From [Phialemoniopsis] sp. UDSM-2020 (taxonomy: Eukaryota; Ascomycota; Sordariomycetes; Thyridiales; Thyridiaceae), in the NCBI GenBank assembly GCA_018873225.1, contig JAEILZ010000009.1, positions 1,355,501 through 1,419,500 on the forward strand: DNA of 64,000 nucleotides, read 5' to 3'. Positions 23,001-35,092 of this stretch are shown piece by piece; the stretch's first letter is position 1, and each line of letters opens with the position of its first letter. The notes beneath the pieces are model-generated. The model searched no databases and was not told the origin of the DNA. It saw nothing but the letters and a program-made list of their open reading frames with translations. The translations under genes and the position numbers were made by a program.

Positions 23001-24367
23001 CCTCGCTACACAACAAGCCGTCTTTGCAAAGCTTGAAGAGCTCAACGACCTCGACTGGTCGGCCGAAAGCCCTTGAGCTCGCGGCTAAGCGGAAAGAACA
23101 GGAAGAGCGTGAAGCGCAACGAAAGCGCGATGCTAAGGCTGAGATGGAGAGAAAGAGGGCAGCGCTGCAAGAGGAAGAACGCAAACAAGAGGAGCAAAGA
23201 CGTCAGGAAGCCCAAAAACAGCGGGAGAGAGAACGCGAACAGAATGACTTCAAGAAGTCCGTGAAGAGACCGGATATTGAGAAGGCGAAACAGACACGGG
23301 CACCACCTCCAGCTCCGCGCAACCAGCCCAACGGACCTCCCGACTACGGCAACCCTCGTAGTGAAGGTGGGGCGTCGAGACCGCCATCCAGATTGCAATC
23401 CACTATGCACCGTGGACAGGAGGACTCTGGCCGCCCTGTCAATGCTGTGCTTTCCAACGCGAGCAAGGCCCCCGTCAAGCGGCCCCTGACCCAAGATGGG
23501 AACGAAGAGGGTGCCAGGCCCGGCTTCGCGCGGAGCGGTCCGTCATTCCAGGCGAAGGAGACGAAGCGAATTCGCATGACCGAGGAGTTCGACGAAGATG
23601 AACTGGAGATGGGAGGACAGCCTAGCCAGTCTTACCTCAAGGGCCCGCCTGTGCGGCCCTCTGCTGGAGCCAACAAGGTAAATTACAGCAGCCTACAAAG
23701 CAGCAGAATGATTGCTAATGTATTTGTACAGGGTTACATGCCTAACAAGTCTCTTTTCCCGAGCGGCTACGGTGCCGCGCCGCAACCGGCTGGTGCGACG
23801 CGCGATCTGTTCAAGTCGACTGTCACGTCGCAGCACCAGCCCAAGGCAGCCCATCCTCTGGACATGGCGCAAGTGTCAAAGTCGGCCATTCCTTTTGCAC
23901 CCAATCCCAATGCTGCTGGACATCCCCACAAGACGCCTGCACGACCTGCCGGTGCTCCTCTGGCCGCGAAGTCGGCTGCCAAATCAGCAACGCGCTCATC
24001 ACCGAGGATGCCCAACGGCGATGCCATTGAGTTGCCCGAGATTCAGACCGACGACGAGGATAGTGACGACGACGGTCATGTCGGAGTCGCGCCGTGGGCC
24101 GACTCACCGGACCTGCGGAGGGCTCTTATGCGGCAAGAGACAGTTGACCCGATGCAGATCTTTGGCCCGCCGGCGCCGCTCAACATGGAGGAAGTCTTCA
24201 GCAAGAGCAAGGATCGCTTCCACAAGTTCCGCGCGCGGACGAGCAGTGCCAACTGGAGCGGCATAGATCGGCTGACCGAGGATGATATTCGCAAAGACCT
24301 GGCAGCCAGGGACAGGATGCGGAGGGATGGCGGATGGTCGTACGAGCTTAGCAAGGATGTCATGTAG
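20097..24367 (+). CDS. Inner centromere protein INCENP/Sli15, Aurora kinase activator
   Basis: Scaffold of the chromosomal passenger complex, which binds and activates Aurora B/Ipl1 at centromeres and on the spindle. Four exons (introns 20270-20355, 20447-20524, 23678-23731) give 1350 residues. The N-terminus (residues 1-75; VEWLNEHMAEIFSE, VADIFKTPGKLRGKTPR) fits the centromere-targeting CEN box. The middle is disordered, rich in Pro, Ser and SP/TP sites, followed by a highly charged single-helix region of Glu/Lys/Arg/Gln near residues about 670-760 and 930-1000. The C-terminal IN-box is clear: WADSPDLRRALMRQETVDP, QIFGPPAPLNMEEVF, then FRARTSSANWSGIDRLTEDD with the TSS motif that Aurora phosphorylates. 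The third intron is 54 nt and open in frame, so two isoforms are possible. The family call is secure from the IN-box. Confidence 0.93.
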
Positions 24368-26742
24368 AAGCTTGATGCGAAAGGGAACAGTCAGAGGAGG
24401 CCTGCATGTTACACGGTCGGAGTATTGGTAGTGGTTCCCGGTTGGGTTACGAAGGGGCTCCATGGTGTACCGTGATGTTGGACATTTTTCATGAGTGTAT
24501 AACAGTCAAAAGACACACAGAAACGGATCATTCGGCTTTGGCGTTTTGGGGAGGCTTTGTTAGCCTAGAGACGGTATTGGGCACGGTCTCTGTTTTATTT
24601 TACAAAGGGATTACTCGTGCATGGTTATATTTACAAGAGAATGGACAATGTTATGACCTGCTCTTATCTGACTTTGACTTTGCCGATGTCCATGGAGGAG
24701 ACAGTCGTGGGAGTTGATTAAGAAGGGACGAATGGATGGATGCGTTTGATTCAAGCATTGCAATCGACACGATGGCGTATGGCGTTGAGGCAGTGATGTC
24801 AACTGCCAGGGATCACGACTTGTCCATTCCCAGCTACCAGAGCCAAGAAAACCGATTTCAAGATTGTGAGATTTCAGGAAGCGGTGTGGTGTTGAGGCTC
24901 AAGCCAAGTTGTTCCATTTCGTCACAATGCGTGTCTCATTATCAGGGGGTGGACTTGCTACATACTGAAGGACCGGGTAGCGTACCTTGCTGAGCAGATC
25001 AACGTGCTTCCTACAATACCAAGTGCTTGTTGGAGAAGACAGGGGGGTCCCGGCTTGTCAGTTGTCTCCAATGACGCTCGAATTGTACCACGCATTGCTG
25101 GAGCTGCTACCACCGCATGCACTCTGACGTTGGAAGGTGCAGTTTCTGCGGGCACCCATTTCCCGGCAGCTGCCGTTTGGCTAGGCGGGAACTACCGTGT
25201 GGCATCCCCAATCCCCCGGGGCCTTAGGGAAGCCTTGACTTTAGCGTCAAGGATGGAGATCCGGTCCTACAACCAACTCTGTCGCCTTACGAGATGCGAG
25301 TTTAGTCCCGATAGGCACTTGTTCAGTACTGAGTCCCTTGGATCAACCTGTTAATCCTTTTCCTTGAAGAACCTCTTACGCTTGAGGAACAACTCTTTAT
25401 CGATCAATGCCTGTACCTCAACAACATCAGAGCTGACATAACTCACTCTTAACCGGCTTCTCGGCCTAGTCAATGAGACTGAATGACCTGCTTGGCTACC
25501 GCCGTCTACCTACGATTTCACTTATCACGAAATGATCGACAGCATCATTTCAAGTGTGCGTGATCTTGCAGCGAGAAAGGCAATATGGTGGGGTAGCTGG
25601 GGCGGGCGCCGGGCTACGTCATTTGATAGTTGCCCCGGCAAGTGAGTGTTTTGGCCTCGAAGGGGGGTCGGGGGTGTCTCTTCAGGGCGAGCTCAGAAGC
25701 TGCATCCAAGGATGTGTCTTTGGGCAGCAGCCTGCACCAGAGACTACCACTAGCTCAGGCGCTGCTGATGGGTCTGCGCTAAAACGAAGCCGTGTCAGCG
25801 CGTTTTAGTTCGTATTATCCACGATACTTGTTCTCGGGAGGAATTGAGAGAGAGCAAAAGTTGAGGCGAACAAGGGTGGCGATTGGACTCTCATGCTCGC
25901 TGCTGACTGCGGTCATCTGCAGTCGGCACTGACGCGCACCAGTTGCAGCGCCTCACCCCGCTTCGCAACCATCACAGAATACCTATAGTTAAGACAGGCC
26001 AACGACAAATCGCGGAAGAGAGAGGCAGCAGTGCAGCTGAGAGGGTGTTCGCTGCAAAAGCCCTTGACCGCCAGTAGGATCAATCTGTAAGGGAGAGGGA
26101 ACAGAAACTCGCGCATCACACATCATTTGCCCTGTTTCTTCCGTACAGTCTTGACATGTCCCCCGTCCTTGAATCTATACTCGCAAATCAGTTCAAAGGT
26201 TGCGCTGCTGTTTGATAAGTAACATCTAATGCTCTCCTTGTCCTTGTGGTGAATATTCGAAAGTTACTTCGAGGCACCTTTTTGTTTCCCCAAGGTGGGG
26301 CACCGGATGTTTGTTTCTGGGCACTAAGGAAGACCCTCGTCCTCCCAAGGAGGTATTGATTGGTATGTCACGGTCACATGAAGTTCTGCAGAAAGAGGAA
26401 AGACGGTCTCTCACTCTCGTGCACTGTTTTCTCAGATCACCTTCAACTTGATCGGTCGACATGCTGATATTCCTGTAGCTCGCTCTTCTGGCGCCTGGAA
26501 TTCCAACCCACCCTCTACACGCGACCGAGCTCGGCAGCCAAAAGTCACCCGCACCTCACCCTGTCGTTTCGTTGTCTTGCTCAACACTCGACTTTGGCAG
26601 CCTTTGTCCACGCTGTAGCTTTCCACAATTCACCAGCTTCGCGGGTTATTGTTTGAAAGTTAAATAGGCTGATGCGGCACACCTTCGAGCTCTCTCCGTT
26701 CCTTGTGACTCTCCTCAACTTGGTTGAGGGAAAGCTTTCAAG
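24368..26742. other. Intergenic, 2.4 kb
   Basis: No supported gene. Frames such as 24406-24717, 25004-25354 and 25554-25808 show no recognisable domain. The last 100 bases before 26743 include an upstream ATG (26672) whose frame overlaps the J-domain gene start. Confidence 0.45.
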
Positions 26743-26749
26743 ATGGTGA
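26672..26749 (+). promoter_or_regulatory. Upstream ORF overlapping the J-domain gene start
   Basis: ATG at 26672 opens a 25-codon frame (MRHTFELSPFLVTLL...) that ends in TGA at 26747-26749, just past the main ATG at 26743 and in another frame. A ribosome starting there could not start at the main ATG except by leaky scanning or by backing up after termination. Confidence 0.35.
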
Positions 26750-29628
26750 AGCTCGATTACAGTCGAGACTATTACGCCGACCTCGAGCTGTCCGCCACGG
26801 CGGATGTCAACGAAGTCAAGAAGCAGTTCAGAAAACTAGGTTCGCAACCGTCTCCAAGTCTTGTACCATGGCTCCAGCTAACCGCCACGTCTTAGCACTC
26901 AAGTACCACCCGGACCGAAACCCTGGGCGCGAAGCCGAAGTCAACTCCAAATTCCAGACCATCCAGTCTGCTCACGAAGTCTTGACGAGCCCTGACCAAA
27001 AGTCCAAATACGATGCCCACCGCCGGACTCGCCACCCCGGCGCCTCTGGCGTCAAAGGAAACCCGTGGCAGGACGTGTCGTCACATTTCCCGACACCGCC
27101 CAAGCGACCCCCGATGAATCGTAAGACGACATCAGGTGCGCAGCGTTACTCGAGCTTTGGCGTGCCGCCTACGGCCAAAGCAGCAAGGGAGGATCCCGGC
27201 ACGAGATACCAGGCGTGGGAAGACATGAGGCCAAAGTCCAAGGGCAAGACGGGCCCTGCCCCGACTGCCCCTCGTACACCCCGCACAGAAGCTCGCCAGC
27301 CGAACACAACGAGGCCCGAGCCGAGGACGATGCCACGGACGGCATCCCAGCAACAAAAGGCGAATGCTTCCTTCGGCACAGCTCGCAGGCAGGGTTTTGT
27401 TCCGCGCTCTCCTGGGCCAGATGAGGCTCCAGTGCCGAACAGCAACTATTTCACCACGAGACATCACCCCAGCTTGTTCAGCGACCTGTCCGCCAACGCA
27501 CGAAAGGCCCCGCGAGCCGCTTCTGGGGCGGATGCGGCGAACCTATTCCGTGACTCGACCATCGATCCCCGACAGAGCACGCCGTACCAGACGCATGGCG
27601 GAGAGAAGACGAACCCCTTTGATGGTGCGGATGTGCGTCGTTCAGGGAGCACTCGAGAGACGCCGCGCAAACAGCAAAACGCCGCCAATACAGGGCGCGC
27701 CAGGAGTTCGAGCGTTCCAGATATCCCCGACTCGCCTACGCCCGCTGCGAGGACCAGCGCAAACCGCAAGCAGGAAGACCCGAACGCAAAGTTTGCTGGA
27801 GTTTCGTCCTCGACATCCAAATTCGGGGAGAGGTACCGGCCGCAGAGTGGTCCATCCGCAAAGGCTTTCACAGCTCCAAACAGCTCCACAACGTCACTCG
27901 GCAGCGATTCAGGTAAGTTGCCACGGTGCTCATCCCTTATGTGACACCCAGACTGACAAAGGTATTGTAGCTACTGTCAACGGCGGTGCCGGCCCTTCCA
28001 CGAAACGGGACGATCCTTCAATGTACGCTCCACCACTTGCTCCCAGTAACCCCATTTCCTCTACAGTCAAGCCCAAAAAGGAGGACACACAGCCATCCAA
28101 GTTTGTCAACACAGAATATGTGACCAACAAGCCATCTCAGATGCGTGAGCGTGATCCCAATCCCTGGCCAAGCGGACACAGGGGATGCTCGCCAGATGTC
28201 TTGAATCCTTTCGAGCAGAAGCAGTTTGATATTCTGTCCAATCTTGTCAACCCCTCTATCACCAGCCCAGTTGTGCATGCGAAATCGCGCTCCTCAAAGC
28301 CTGTCCCACCAACCACTGCAAAGCCTCAGCGAGCTGACAATAGAACCCACTCCAGCTTCACGTTCAACGTCGACAACGACACCTTCACCAGGACTACGCC
28401 TGATCCGGCACGCTTCTCGAGAAGCAGCGCCGATAACATCAACACTAGGTTTGTTGCTGAAGATCACGCCAATACTGACTGGCAATTCAATGCTGGTAGC
28501 GGAGTCACGCAAAACGGGAGCCCTCTCAGCAACCGTCGATCACAGTCCGGTAGCCGGCTTAGACGACAGTCGCCAGTTAAGGACCGCGGGCGGCCGAAAC
28601 CGACCCCGCTAGCAACTGAGCAGAACGCACCCGACAGCGACTCTCAAGCAAACGGCTTCAACGCAGGTGAATGGTCCCAGAAGATCGGTAACGAGCATTT
28701 CTTTGCACCTCGACCGTCACAATCGTCAGCCTCTCCGACACGAGCGGCGCGGCCGCTCAAGAAACAACGACCTGTGCGGGCGACTATGGGTACTGCCGGT
28801 CTTGTTGATGAGGAGGACACTTCGAGCGAGGAGAAGACCCGACCAGGAACCGCAGCGGGTGATGGGAGCGGTGTGGAGAGTCCCATGGCTATGGATATCG
28901 ACCCGCCCATGACTTCACCAGCAGCCACGGCCGATACCACGGCAGCGCAGCATGCAAACGGCGCTCGCAACATACCTGTCGAACCAGAGCGCCCCGATTG
29001 GAGAGCAGGCAATCTCAATGGACTCGATCCCAAGGTTGGCGCCAAGGTCAGCCTGCCGACGAACAATGCAGCAGGCTCTGAGGATACGGATGACTTCCAC
29101 GCGAGCTTTGCGGATATCAGGAAGACCGAGCCCTTCGCGCCCTCCGGGGCCGGGCTGAACTCGTTCCAGGAACTCAAATCCAATCTTCCATTCGAGAGTA
29201 AAGCGTCGACTAAGCCGCCAGTCGTGAAGCAAAGGCCCAAGAGCATCAATTTTCCCGTTGCGCCGGCGGCACCCAGACCGCCGACGGTATTCGCAGTGGC
29301 GGGCCTCAAGCCCAGCAATCCGGTTTGGGAGAAGTATGTACAAGATTTCTACGACTACATGCAAAAGTGGACGGCCTTCAACAACCGCTACGTCGACCAC
29401 TTCCAGGCCCGTCGTAACATGATCGAGAAGCAGCGAAGGGGCAGCGACGGGGTCAAGAGCGGCGGCGGCTTCTCGTGGCTGGCCACTAAGGGTGACGACG
29501 GGATCCGCGAGTACCTCGAGTGGATGGAGCAGGACAAGGAGGTGCGGACCAAGTGGACGGCCGCGGGAGAGGAGCACGAGATGCGTGTCCGCGAGTTCAT
29601 GGCGCACCGGGATCGGATGAAGCAGTGA
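26743..29628 (+). CDS. J-domain (DnaJ) protein with long disordered tail
   Basis: Three exons (introns 26840-26895 with a GTTCGC donor, and 27913-27970) give 923 residues. Residues about 5-70 form a J domain: DYSRDYYADLELSATADVNE, then KKQFRKLALKYHPDRNPG with the HPD triad at 37-39 that stimulates Hsp70 ATPase, and FQTIQSAHEVLTSPDQKSKY. There is no Gly/Phe region, zinc finger or client-binding domain of class I/II DnaJ. The rest is Ser/Pro/Thr-rich and predicted disordered, with NPFD/NPFEQKQFD elements. The last 130 residues form a more ordered, charged helical part (PVWEKYVQDFYDYMQKWTAF, REYLEWMEQDKEVRTKW) that looks conserved and may bind a partner. Partner and location are unknown. The start at 26743 precedes the J domain directly. 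Confidence 0.88.
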
Positions 29629-32600
29629 TTGTTTTTGGTGCACTGCGACTGCGCTGTATGCGACAGTCTACTGTATACTTGGGATTAAGGAGAAGCAGCG
29701 AAATTGTCTCCTTCTGCCTCTTTTCGCGTCGCTTGTTCGGGCATAGAGATACCCGCAGTCATGGCGATGAGGAGGTTCGAGCTGTGGTGACCACAGAGGG
29801 CCTTGCGAATACCTTTGGCACATGTATCGCGCGACAGATTTTGCGCCGCAGCTTTCGGCATTACACGACATTGGGCGCTGTCTCGAAGTTGCTTGGGAAA
29901 GGGGCGGATCTGACATACATGGCTGCAGCTTATGGGGGTTTTGTTTCTTTGTGGGATGCATTTATGGTTTTGTGGCCCTGGCGTTTCTCTCTCACAGGAC
30001 GAAGTTCTCTCTGCATAGAATCTTTGGCATTGGAAGCGTTACATATAGTTAGGCAAAGAGGCGCCTGGCCAGTCATGACAGCCTGGGGCGCTGTTGGTCT
30101 TCTTCGCAAATAGTTAGATATCACTCTGTTCTATCATACAAATCATCGATGACGATCTGGCGATTGGCGAGTGATCTCTGAATATACCTAGATTACCGAG
30201 TAGCGAAGCAATGATCTAATTCTACTCCATGACACGTAAAGCTTTGTGGCGGCAAGAATCGGTCTCGCAAAGCTTCGCATACAGTCTATAGATAGGCGCG
30301 GGTCTTTTGATAGACGAGATTATCCTACCTTAGCGCTTCTAGATTAGTCTACACTTGACATATGTCAGAATGAGCAGAAATAGCGATCAGTCTCTGTCTG
30401 GAAGAAGGATTACACAGAAGAACAAGGCGCCACAAACGAGGCATCGAACGATTTCCTGAATCTCCATTCCACGGACAATCCAAGTTCGGCCGAGTCATGG
30501 TTGCTGGGCTGTCCTAGCGCAGGTACAGCATGCCTCGCGGAGGCTGGGCTGGTGGTGAGCTATGCTCAACGCTTTCTAAGCGCATGCCTCACAGGGCTAC
30601 CGTCCCTTTTTCAACAACATGGCAAACAGGGCAAATTGAGGGAGGCTGGGTCTCGGGTAACGGCAGGGTCTGGAACTTGCATTACCTACGAACTCTACGG
30701 CGGGTACCTACCTAAAGGAAGGTTCATTGTTGAGGCTCCGTGCCTGCGACCCGCTCCGAACCCGTTCATGATGATCGAGTAAGTCGCGACGAAGTGGCTC
30801 TTGCTCGCACTGGCTTGTCGCAGGAGGTGTGCGCGGAAGTCGATGTGAGACGAGACGAGACGGGATCTGCGATCTGCAAAGAAGAAGAAGAGGCTCTGTG
30901 CTGATGTTTGTTTTTTTGTCCCGCGATCAAATCAAATCACCAATCTTAAAAATTCCGGGGTTGTTTTGGTACATCGAGGTAGGTAATTCGTCGTAATGGG
31001 AGATGAGGATCCCCCAGGTCAGGGAAAAGCCAAAGCAAAGCTGCAACAGAGCCCTGCCAATCAGACCCCTTGAAGAAAGAAAAAAGAACCCCTGTGGATA
31101 CGCTATGGGAGCCTCAGTGGAGAGCTGGGGGGTGGTTCTCTTGTGGCCCGCTACGGGGACACACGTGGCTAGGGAGAGATCGGACGGGCGGGCGACATGA
31201 TTCGACGACGGCCCCCGGCCGGGTTGAGAGTGTGCTGGGGAGGTACCTGATGCTCTCTCTGGGGTGTCGCATCCGATGGATGCAACACTCATCTCAGTCC
31301 AGCTCACTCACCCGGCCAGACCCTGACCAGCTGCGGACGGAGCTGATGTGGTCTTTTTTTGATGATGTGTTCCAGGTAAGAAGTAAGCACAGCACATTCG
31401 CAGGTGGTTCAGAAGCGGGAACGTGGCCGTCATGCCTAAACACACAGCATCTGTTTACTACCTAGTGCAAGCGTCGTACTGACGATGGATACGAGCAATT
31501 GGACAACGACAATTTCCCTCAGATCTGTTTTGGCTTTGGGTTGCAGCATCTGAGCAGAGGTGCATTGGGGCAGGGTTTGTTGCCTCAGGTGCCTGTGCGA
31601 TTCGTTCGAGAATTTGGTGGCCCTGGAGGTGTTTGAGGGAGATCGTGCAAAGCAGGGGTTCTGGGTCGTTGTTTATCATAAATCCGACCTTACTGGCCCG
31701 CATTCCCACTGCCTTGCCAGGCTGTCCCCCGTTGTGATTTGCCGGTCAGCGCCCAGGGCCAGGGTGCTTTGTTGGAGCTTTGAGATCAAGAGTGACTTGG
31801 ATATACTTGTTCATGCCTGCTACATAATGGCCCAGTTGCCAGCTCACCCACGACACGACACGACACGACACGCAATGCACGCACACACGATCCAGCTCTG
31901 CAGGCATGTATGGAGTAGGTAAGGTAAATATTTCCGAGGGTCATGACTGTGCGCTTCGTGGCCGTCTGCATGCTCGGCGTCGCTGGGCGTCGGGGGCCAC
32001 CAGACGCAAGGAAATGGGCAAAAAAAGAGGAGCTCGGTGAGCTATCATGAACCAACCCGCAGAGCCCAAAGCATCCAATCCCGACCGTTCCTGAGAGCAT
32101 CTGCTCGACTGGGCGCCTCCATCACTCGTTGCTTTTCTTTAATATGCGCGAAATTGCCTGGGACAATCTCGTCAATCTCCCACGTACGGGCTGAATAGCT
32201 GTCAAATATCGGGGCCCTTCCCGGTGGCTTGACGAGGTGCCTGATTGCCGGGTTCACCTTTAAAAAAAGAAGAAGTAAGGTTACCTGAGCTTACTTTAGG
32301 TATAACATATGTTTTGTCGTCAAGAGAGACGGCTGTCTGGCAATGGCATTTATGAGCTGCGCTACGTGGGCTTGGCAGGCTGAGTACGAGTGAATACACC
32401 CCATCCGCACACTGCACGGGCGAAACGGGCGGCTGTCCTAGATGAGGCGAAGGCCATTGTCCAGAGGAGCGTCACTAATCGGTAACTACATTCTTTAATA
32501 ACAATCTGTTGATCGCAGCTTGTCTTGGCTAGGCGCTTCGTAAAAAGGCCGTCAGAGTGTCGCACGACTCGTAATGGGAGATCCCCCAAGTCCCATCTTA

Positions 32601-33736
32601 CAACACAAGGTTTTCCGCGACTCAAGCATTGACAGCACCTGTGGGGAACGAATGCTGGGTGGTGATGCCAAAGGTATCCCCCTTGTACACCGCACCATCC
32701 CAACCCAACCCTTGTCTGCCCTGCCCGGTCCTTGGAGGAATTTACCTGGGTGTGCCCTTTTTGGCTCTGCGGTCTGCGGGAAGCCATCTGGTTCATCAAT
32801 CAGCGATAATTCCCGGAAAGTCCATCAATTGACAGCAGCCCAGCAAGTAAGTGGTCGCCGCACCGCCGATGCCCATGCCGCCCGCAACGGTTTGATCTTG
32901 GACCAAGCAGCCCAGTCCTCCACCTCCACCACTACTCCCACTGCCACTGCCACTCCCACCGCCGCCAGCCAGCCAGCCAGTGCCAGCCTACCAAAAGAGG
33001 CGCATTCACTGAGTAGCCACCATAGCGCTAGATCGGCCCACCCAAGGTCCAATCATCACCATCACCACGACCTCCTCCTTCTTCCCCATCTGCCTGGTCA
33101 CAGCCGACTCGAGTCTTTTGTACTCCGCCCAGCCCACATATTGTACGTTGTCCGTCTTCATCAACGAGCGACTTTCTCTCCCACCTCTCTGGTTCGCACC
33201 ACGACCCCAATCCCTGCCATCCTCGTTACTCTGGTCAGACCGCAACATTTCCCGAAGCCTCCTTCATAGACTGGCCCGGCACAGCTCTGGGGCGGCAGGT
33301 TGCACAGCTCACCGACTGTGCCTTCTCGGAATCAAAGGCCATTGCAGGCCAAAGCCTCGATACCTTCTACCATACAATCAGCATTATACTGCCCTCTCGC
33401 AGCTCTCGAGTCCTGCTACGGCGCAATCGTTCAGACGCCGCCGTTTATATAGTACCTACTGAAGCTACCGAAGGACCCGGAACCACACAAAGCGCGCCTG
33501 CCCTGGAGCTTCGGTTTGGACAATTGGCCGCTTCTTGCCGACTGCACCATAGCGATTGGAACAGACTCTCGGCCTTCGGCTGGCGGGGCCTCGTAGCCCA
33601 ATCTCTCGTTCACGAACGACACCCCGTCCGAGTGTGCCAACGACCTCCGATCAACCGACGCCGTGGTCCCCACAAAGTACGCAGTACTTGACACTCTATC
33701 GCAGCTTGTTGGCTCCGACGAGCCGCCGCCGCCAAC
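29629..33736. other. Intergenic, 4.1 kb, including probable long leader of G-alpha gene
   Basis: No supported gene. Frames of 60-230 codons (for example 32574-33269) are Pro/Ser/Thr/His-rich translations of C-rich DNA without domains. The stretch around 30120-30420 is AT-rich. A pentanucleotide repeat is at 31851-31872. From 32878 to 33736 the plus strand has no ATG at all, which suggests a transcribed 5' leader. A TATATAG at 33446-33452 is an alternative nearer promoter element. Confidence 0.5.
31851..31872. repeat. CGACA tandem repeat
   Basis: Four tandem CGACA units plus a partial one in intergenic DNA. Confidence 0.85.
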
Positions 33737-35092
33737 ATGGGAGCTTGCATGAGCTCGAGCAGTGAGGAGGCGGAGCAGAAGAAGAGGAGCCAGAAGATCG
33801 ACAAAGATCTGGAAGAGGACTCAAAGCGGCTACGGAGAGAATGCAAGATTCTCCTGCTAGGTATGTTATATGATGGGTGTTAGTTGAATCGCTGTCATGG
33901 CAGCTGGGCTGACCGCCAACACAGGGTCTGGTGAGTCGGGCAAGTCAACCATTGTCAAGCAGATGAAGATCATCCACCTGAAGGGATACTCGGAAGATGA
34001 GCTCTACAACTACCGGCCGACCGTCTATAAGAATCTGATGGAATGCGCCAAAGCGGTCATTAATGCTATGCGCCAGTTCGATATTGAGCCACAGGTGGAT
34101 GGAAACAAGGAGTTTTGCGACTACCTCCTGGACTACACTGTCGACACCGGCCCACAGTCACAAATCGACCCCAAGGTTGGGGAGGCAGTTCAGGCCATCT
34201 GGAATGACCCAGCTCGCGAGCAGCTCATGGACAGGCAAACCGAGTTCTATCTCATGGACTCGGCCGAATAGTGGGTGAAGTTTTACCCGATGGTCCCAAG
34301 GGACCCATGCTAATCATGCAAACAAGCTTCTTCCAAGAGGCAGAAAGGATTGTCCGTGCCGACTATCTACCCAACGAGATGGATGTGCTCCGAGCGAGAA
34401 CCAAGACCACCGGTATCTACGAAACTCGCTTCCAAATGGGCCAGCTCAGCATACAGTAAGCTCCCACACACTCTGCCTTACATTTGGAGCTGTTCAAGCT
34501 AATCACACAACACAGCATGTTCGACGTGGGCGGCCAAAGAAGTGAGCGAAAGAAGTGGATTCACTGTTTTGAAAACGTGACATCTATCATCTTCTGTGTT
34601 GCCCTCAGTGAGTACGATCAAGTACTGCTGGAAGAGAGCAGCCAGGTATGTGCCTTTCACTGTAGCGTCTGCGATGGACCTTTGCTGATTTCCATAGAAC
34701 CGCATGATGGAGAGTCTATTACTCTTCGACTCCGTCGTCAATTCGAGATGGTTCATGCGGACCAGTATTATCCTATTCCTCAACAAGGTGGACATTTTCA
34801 AGCAGAAGCTGAGCAGGTCGCCCTTGGGCAATTACTTCCCTGACTACTCAGGAGGGAACGATGTCAACAAGGCCGCGAAGTACCTCCTGTGGCGTTTCAA
34901 CCAAGTCAACCGCGCGCATCTCAACCTCTACCCACAGTATGTGCTCACGCCTTCAGAAGGATGCTCGAAGAGCCACACTAACAAAGTCCTAGTCTGACAC
35001 AAGCTACCGATACGTCAAATATCCGACTCGTCTTTGCCGCTGTCAAGGAGACGATATTGAATAACGCGCTTAAGGACTCTGGTATTCTTTGA
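33737..35092 (+). CDS. gna-3: Heterotrimeric G-protein alpha subunit, GNA-3 type
   Basis: A GTP-binding switch on the inner face of the plasma membrane. Group III G-alpha subunits of filamentous fungi promote adenylate cyclase and cAMP signalling. Six exons (introns 33861-33924, 34271-34326, 34456-34515, 34646-34697, 34937-34992) give 355 residues. MGACMSS carries Gly2 for myristoylation and Cys4 for palmitoylation. GTPase motifs are GSGESGKST (residues 42-50), RTKTTGI, DVGGQ with Gln207, and NKVD (272-275); [13 protein letters not shown] is the usual end of the Ras-like fold. The C-terminus DSGIL lacks the Cys at -4 that pertussis toxin modifies in GNA-1. N-terminus and length match the GNA-3 group rather than GNA-1 or GNA-2. 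All joins are in frame. Confidence 0.95.

Noticed and set aside
27364..27912. Long alternate-frame start of the J-domain protein's second half
   Set aside because: It overlaps exon 2 in the wrong frame. Splicing 27913-27970 joins the J-domain exon to the same downstream frame.
32574..33269. 231-codon frame before the G-alpha gene
   Set aside because: His/Ser/Thr/Pro-rich simple-repeat translation with no domain. It overlaps the ATG-free leader region.
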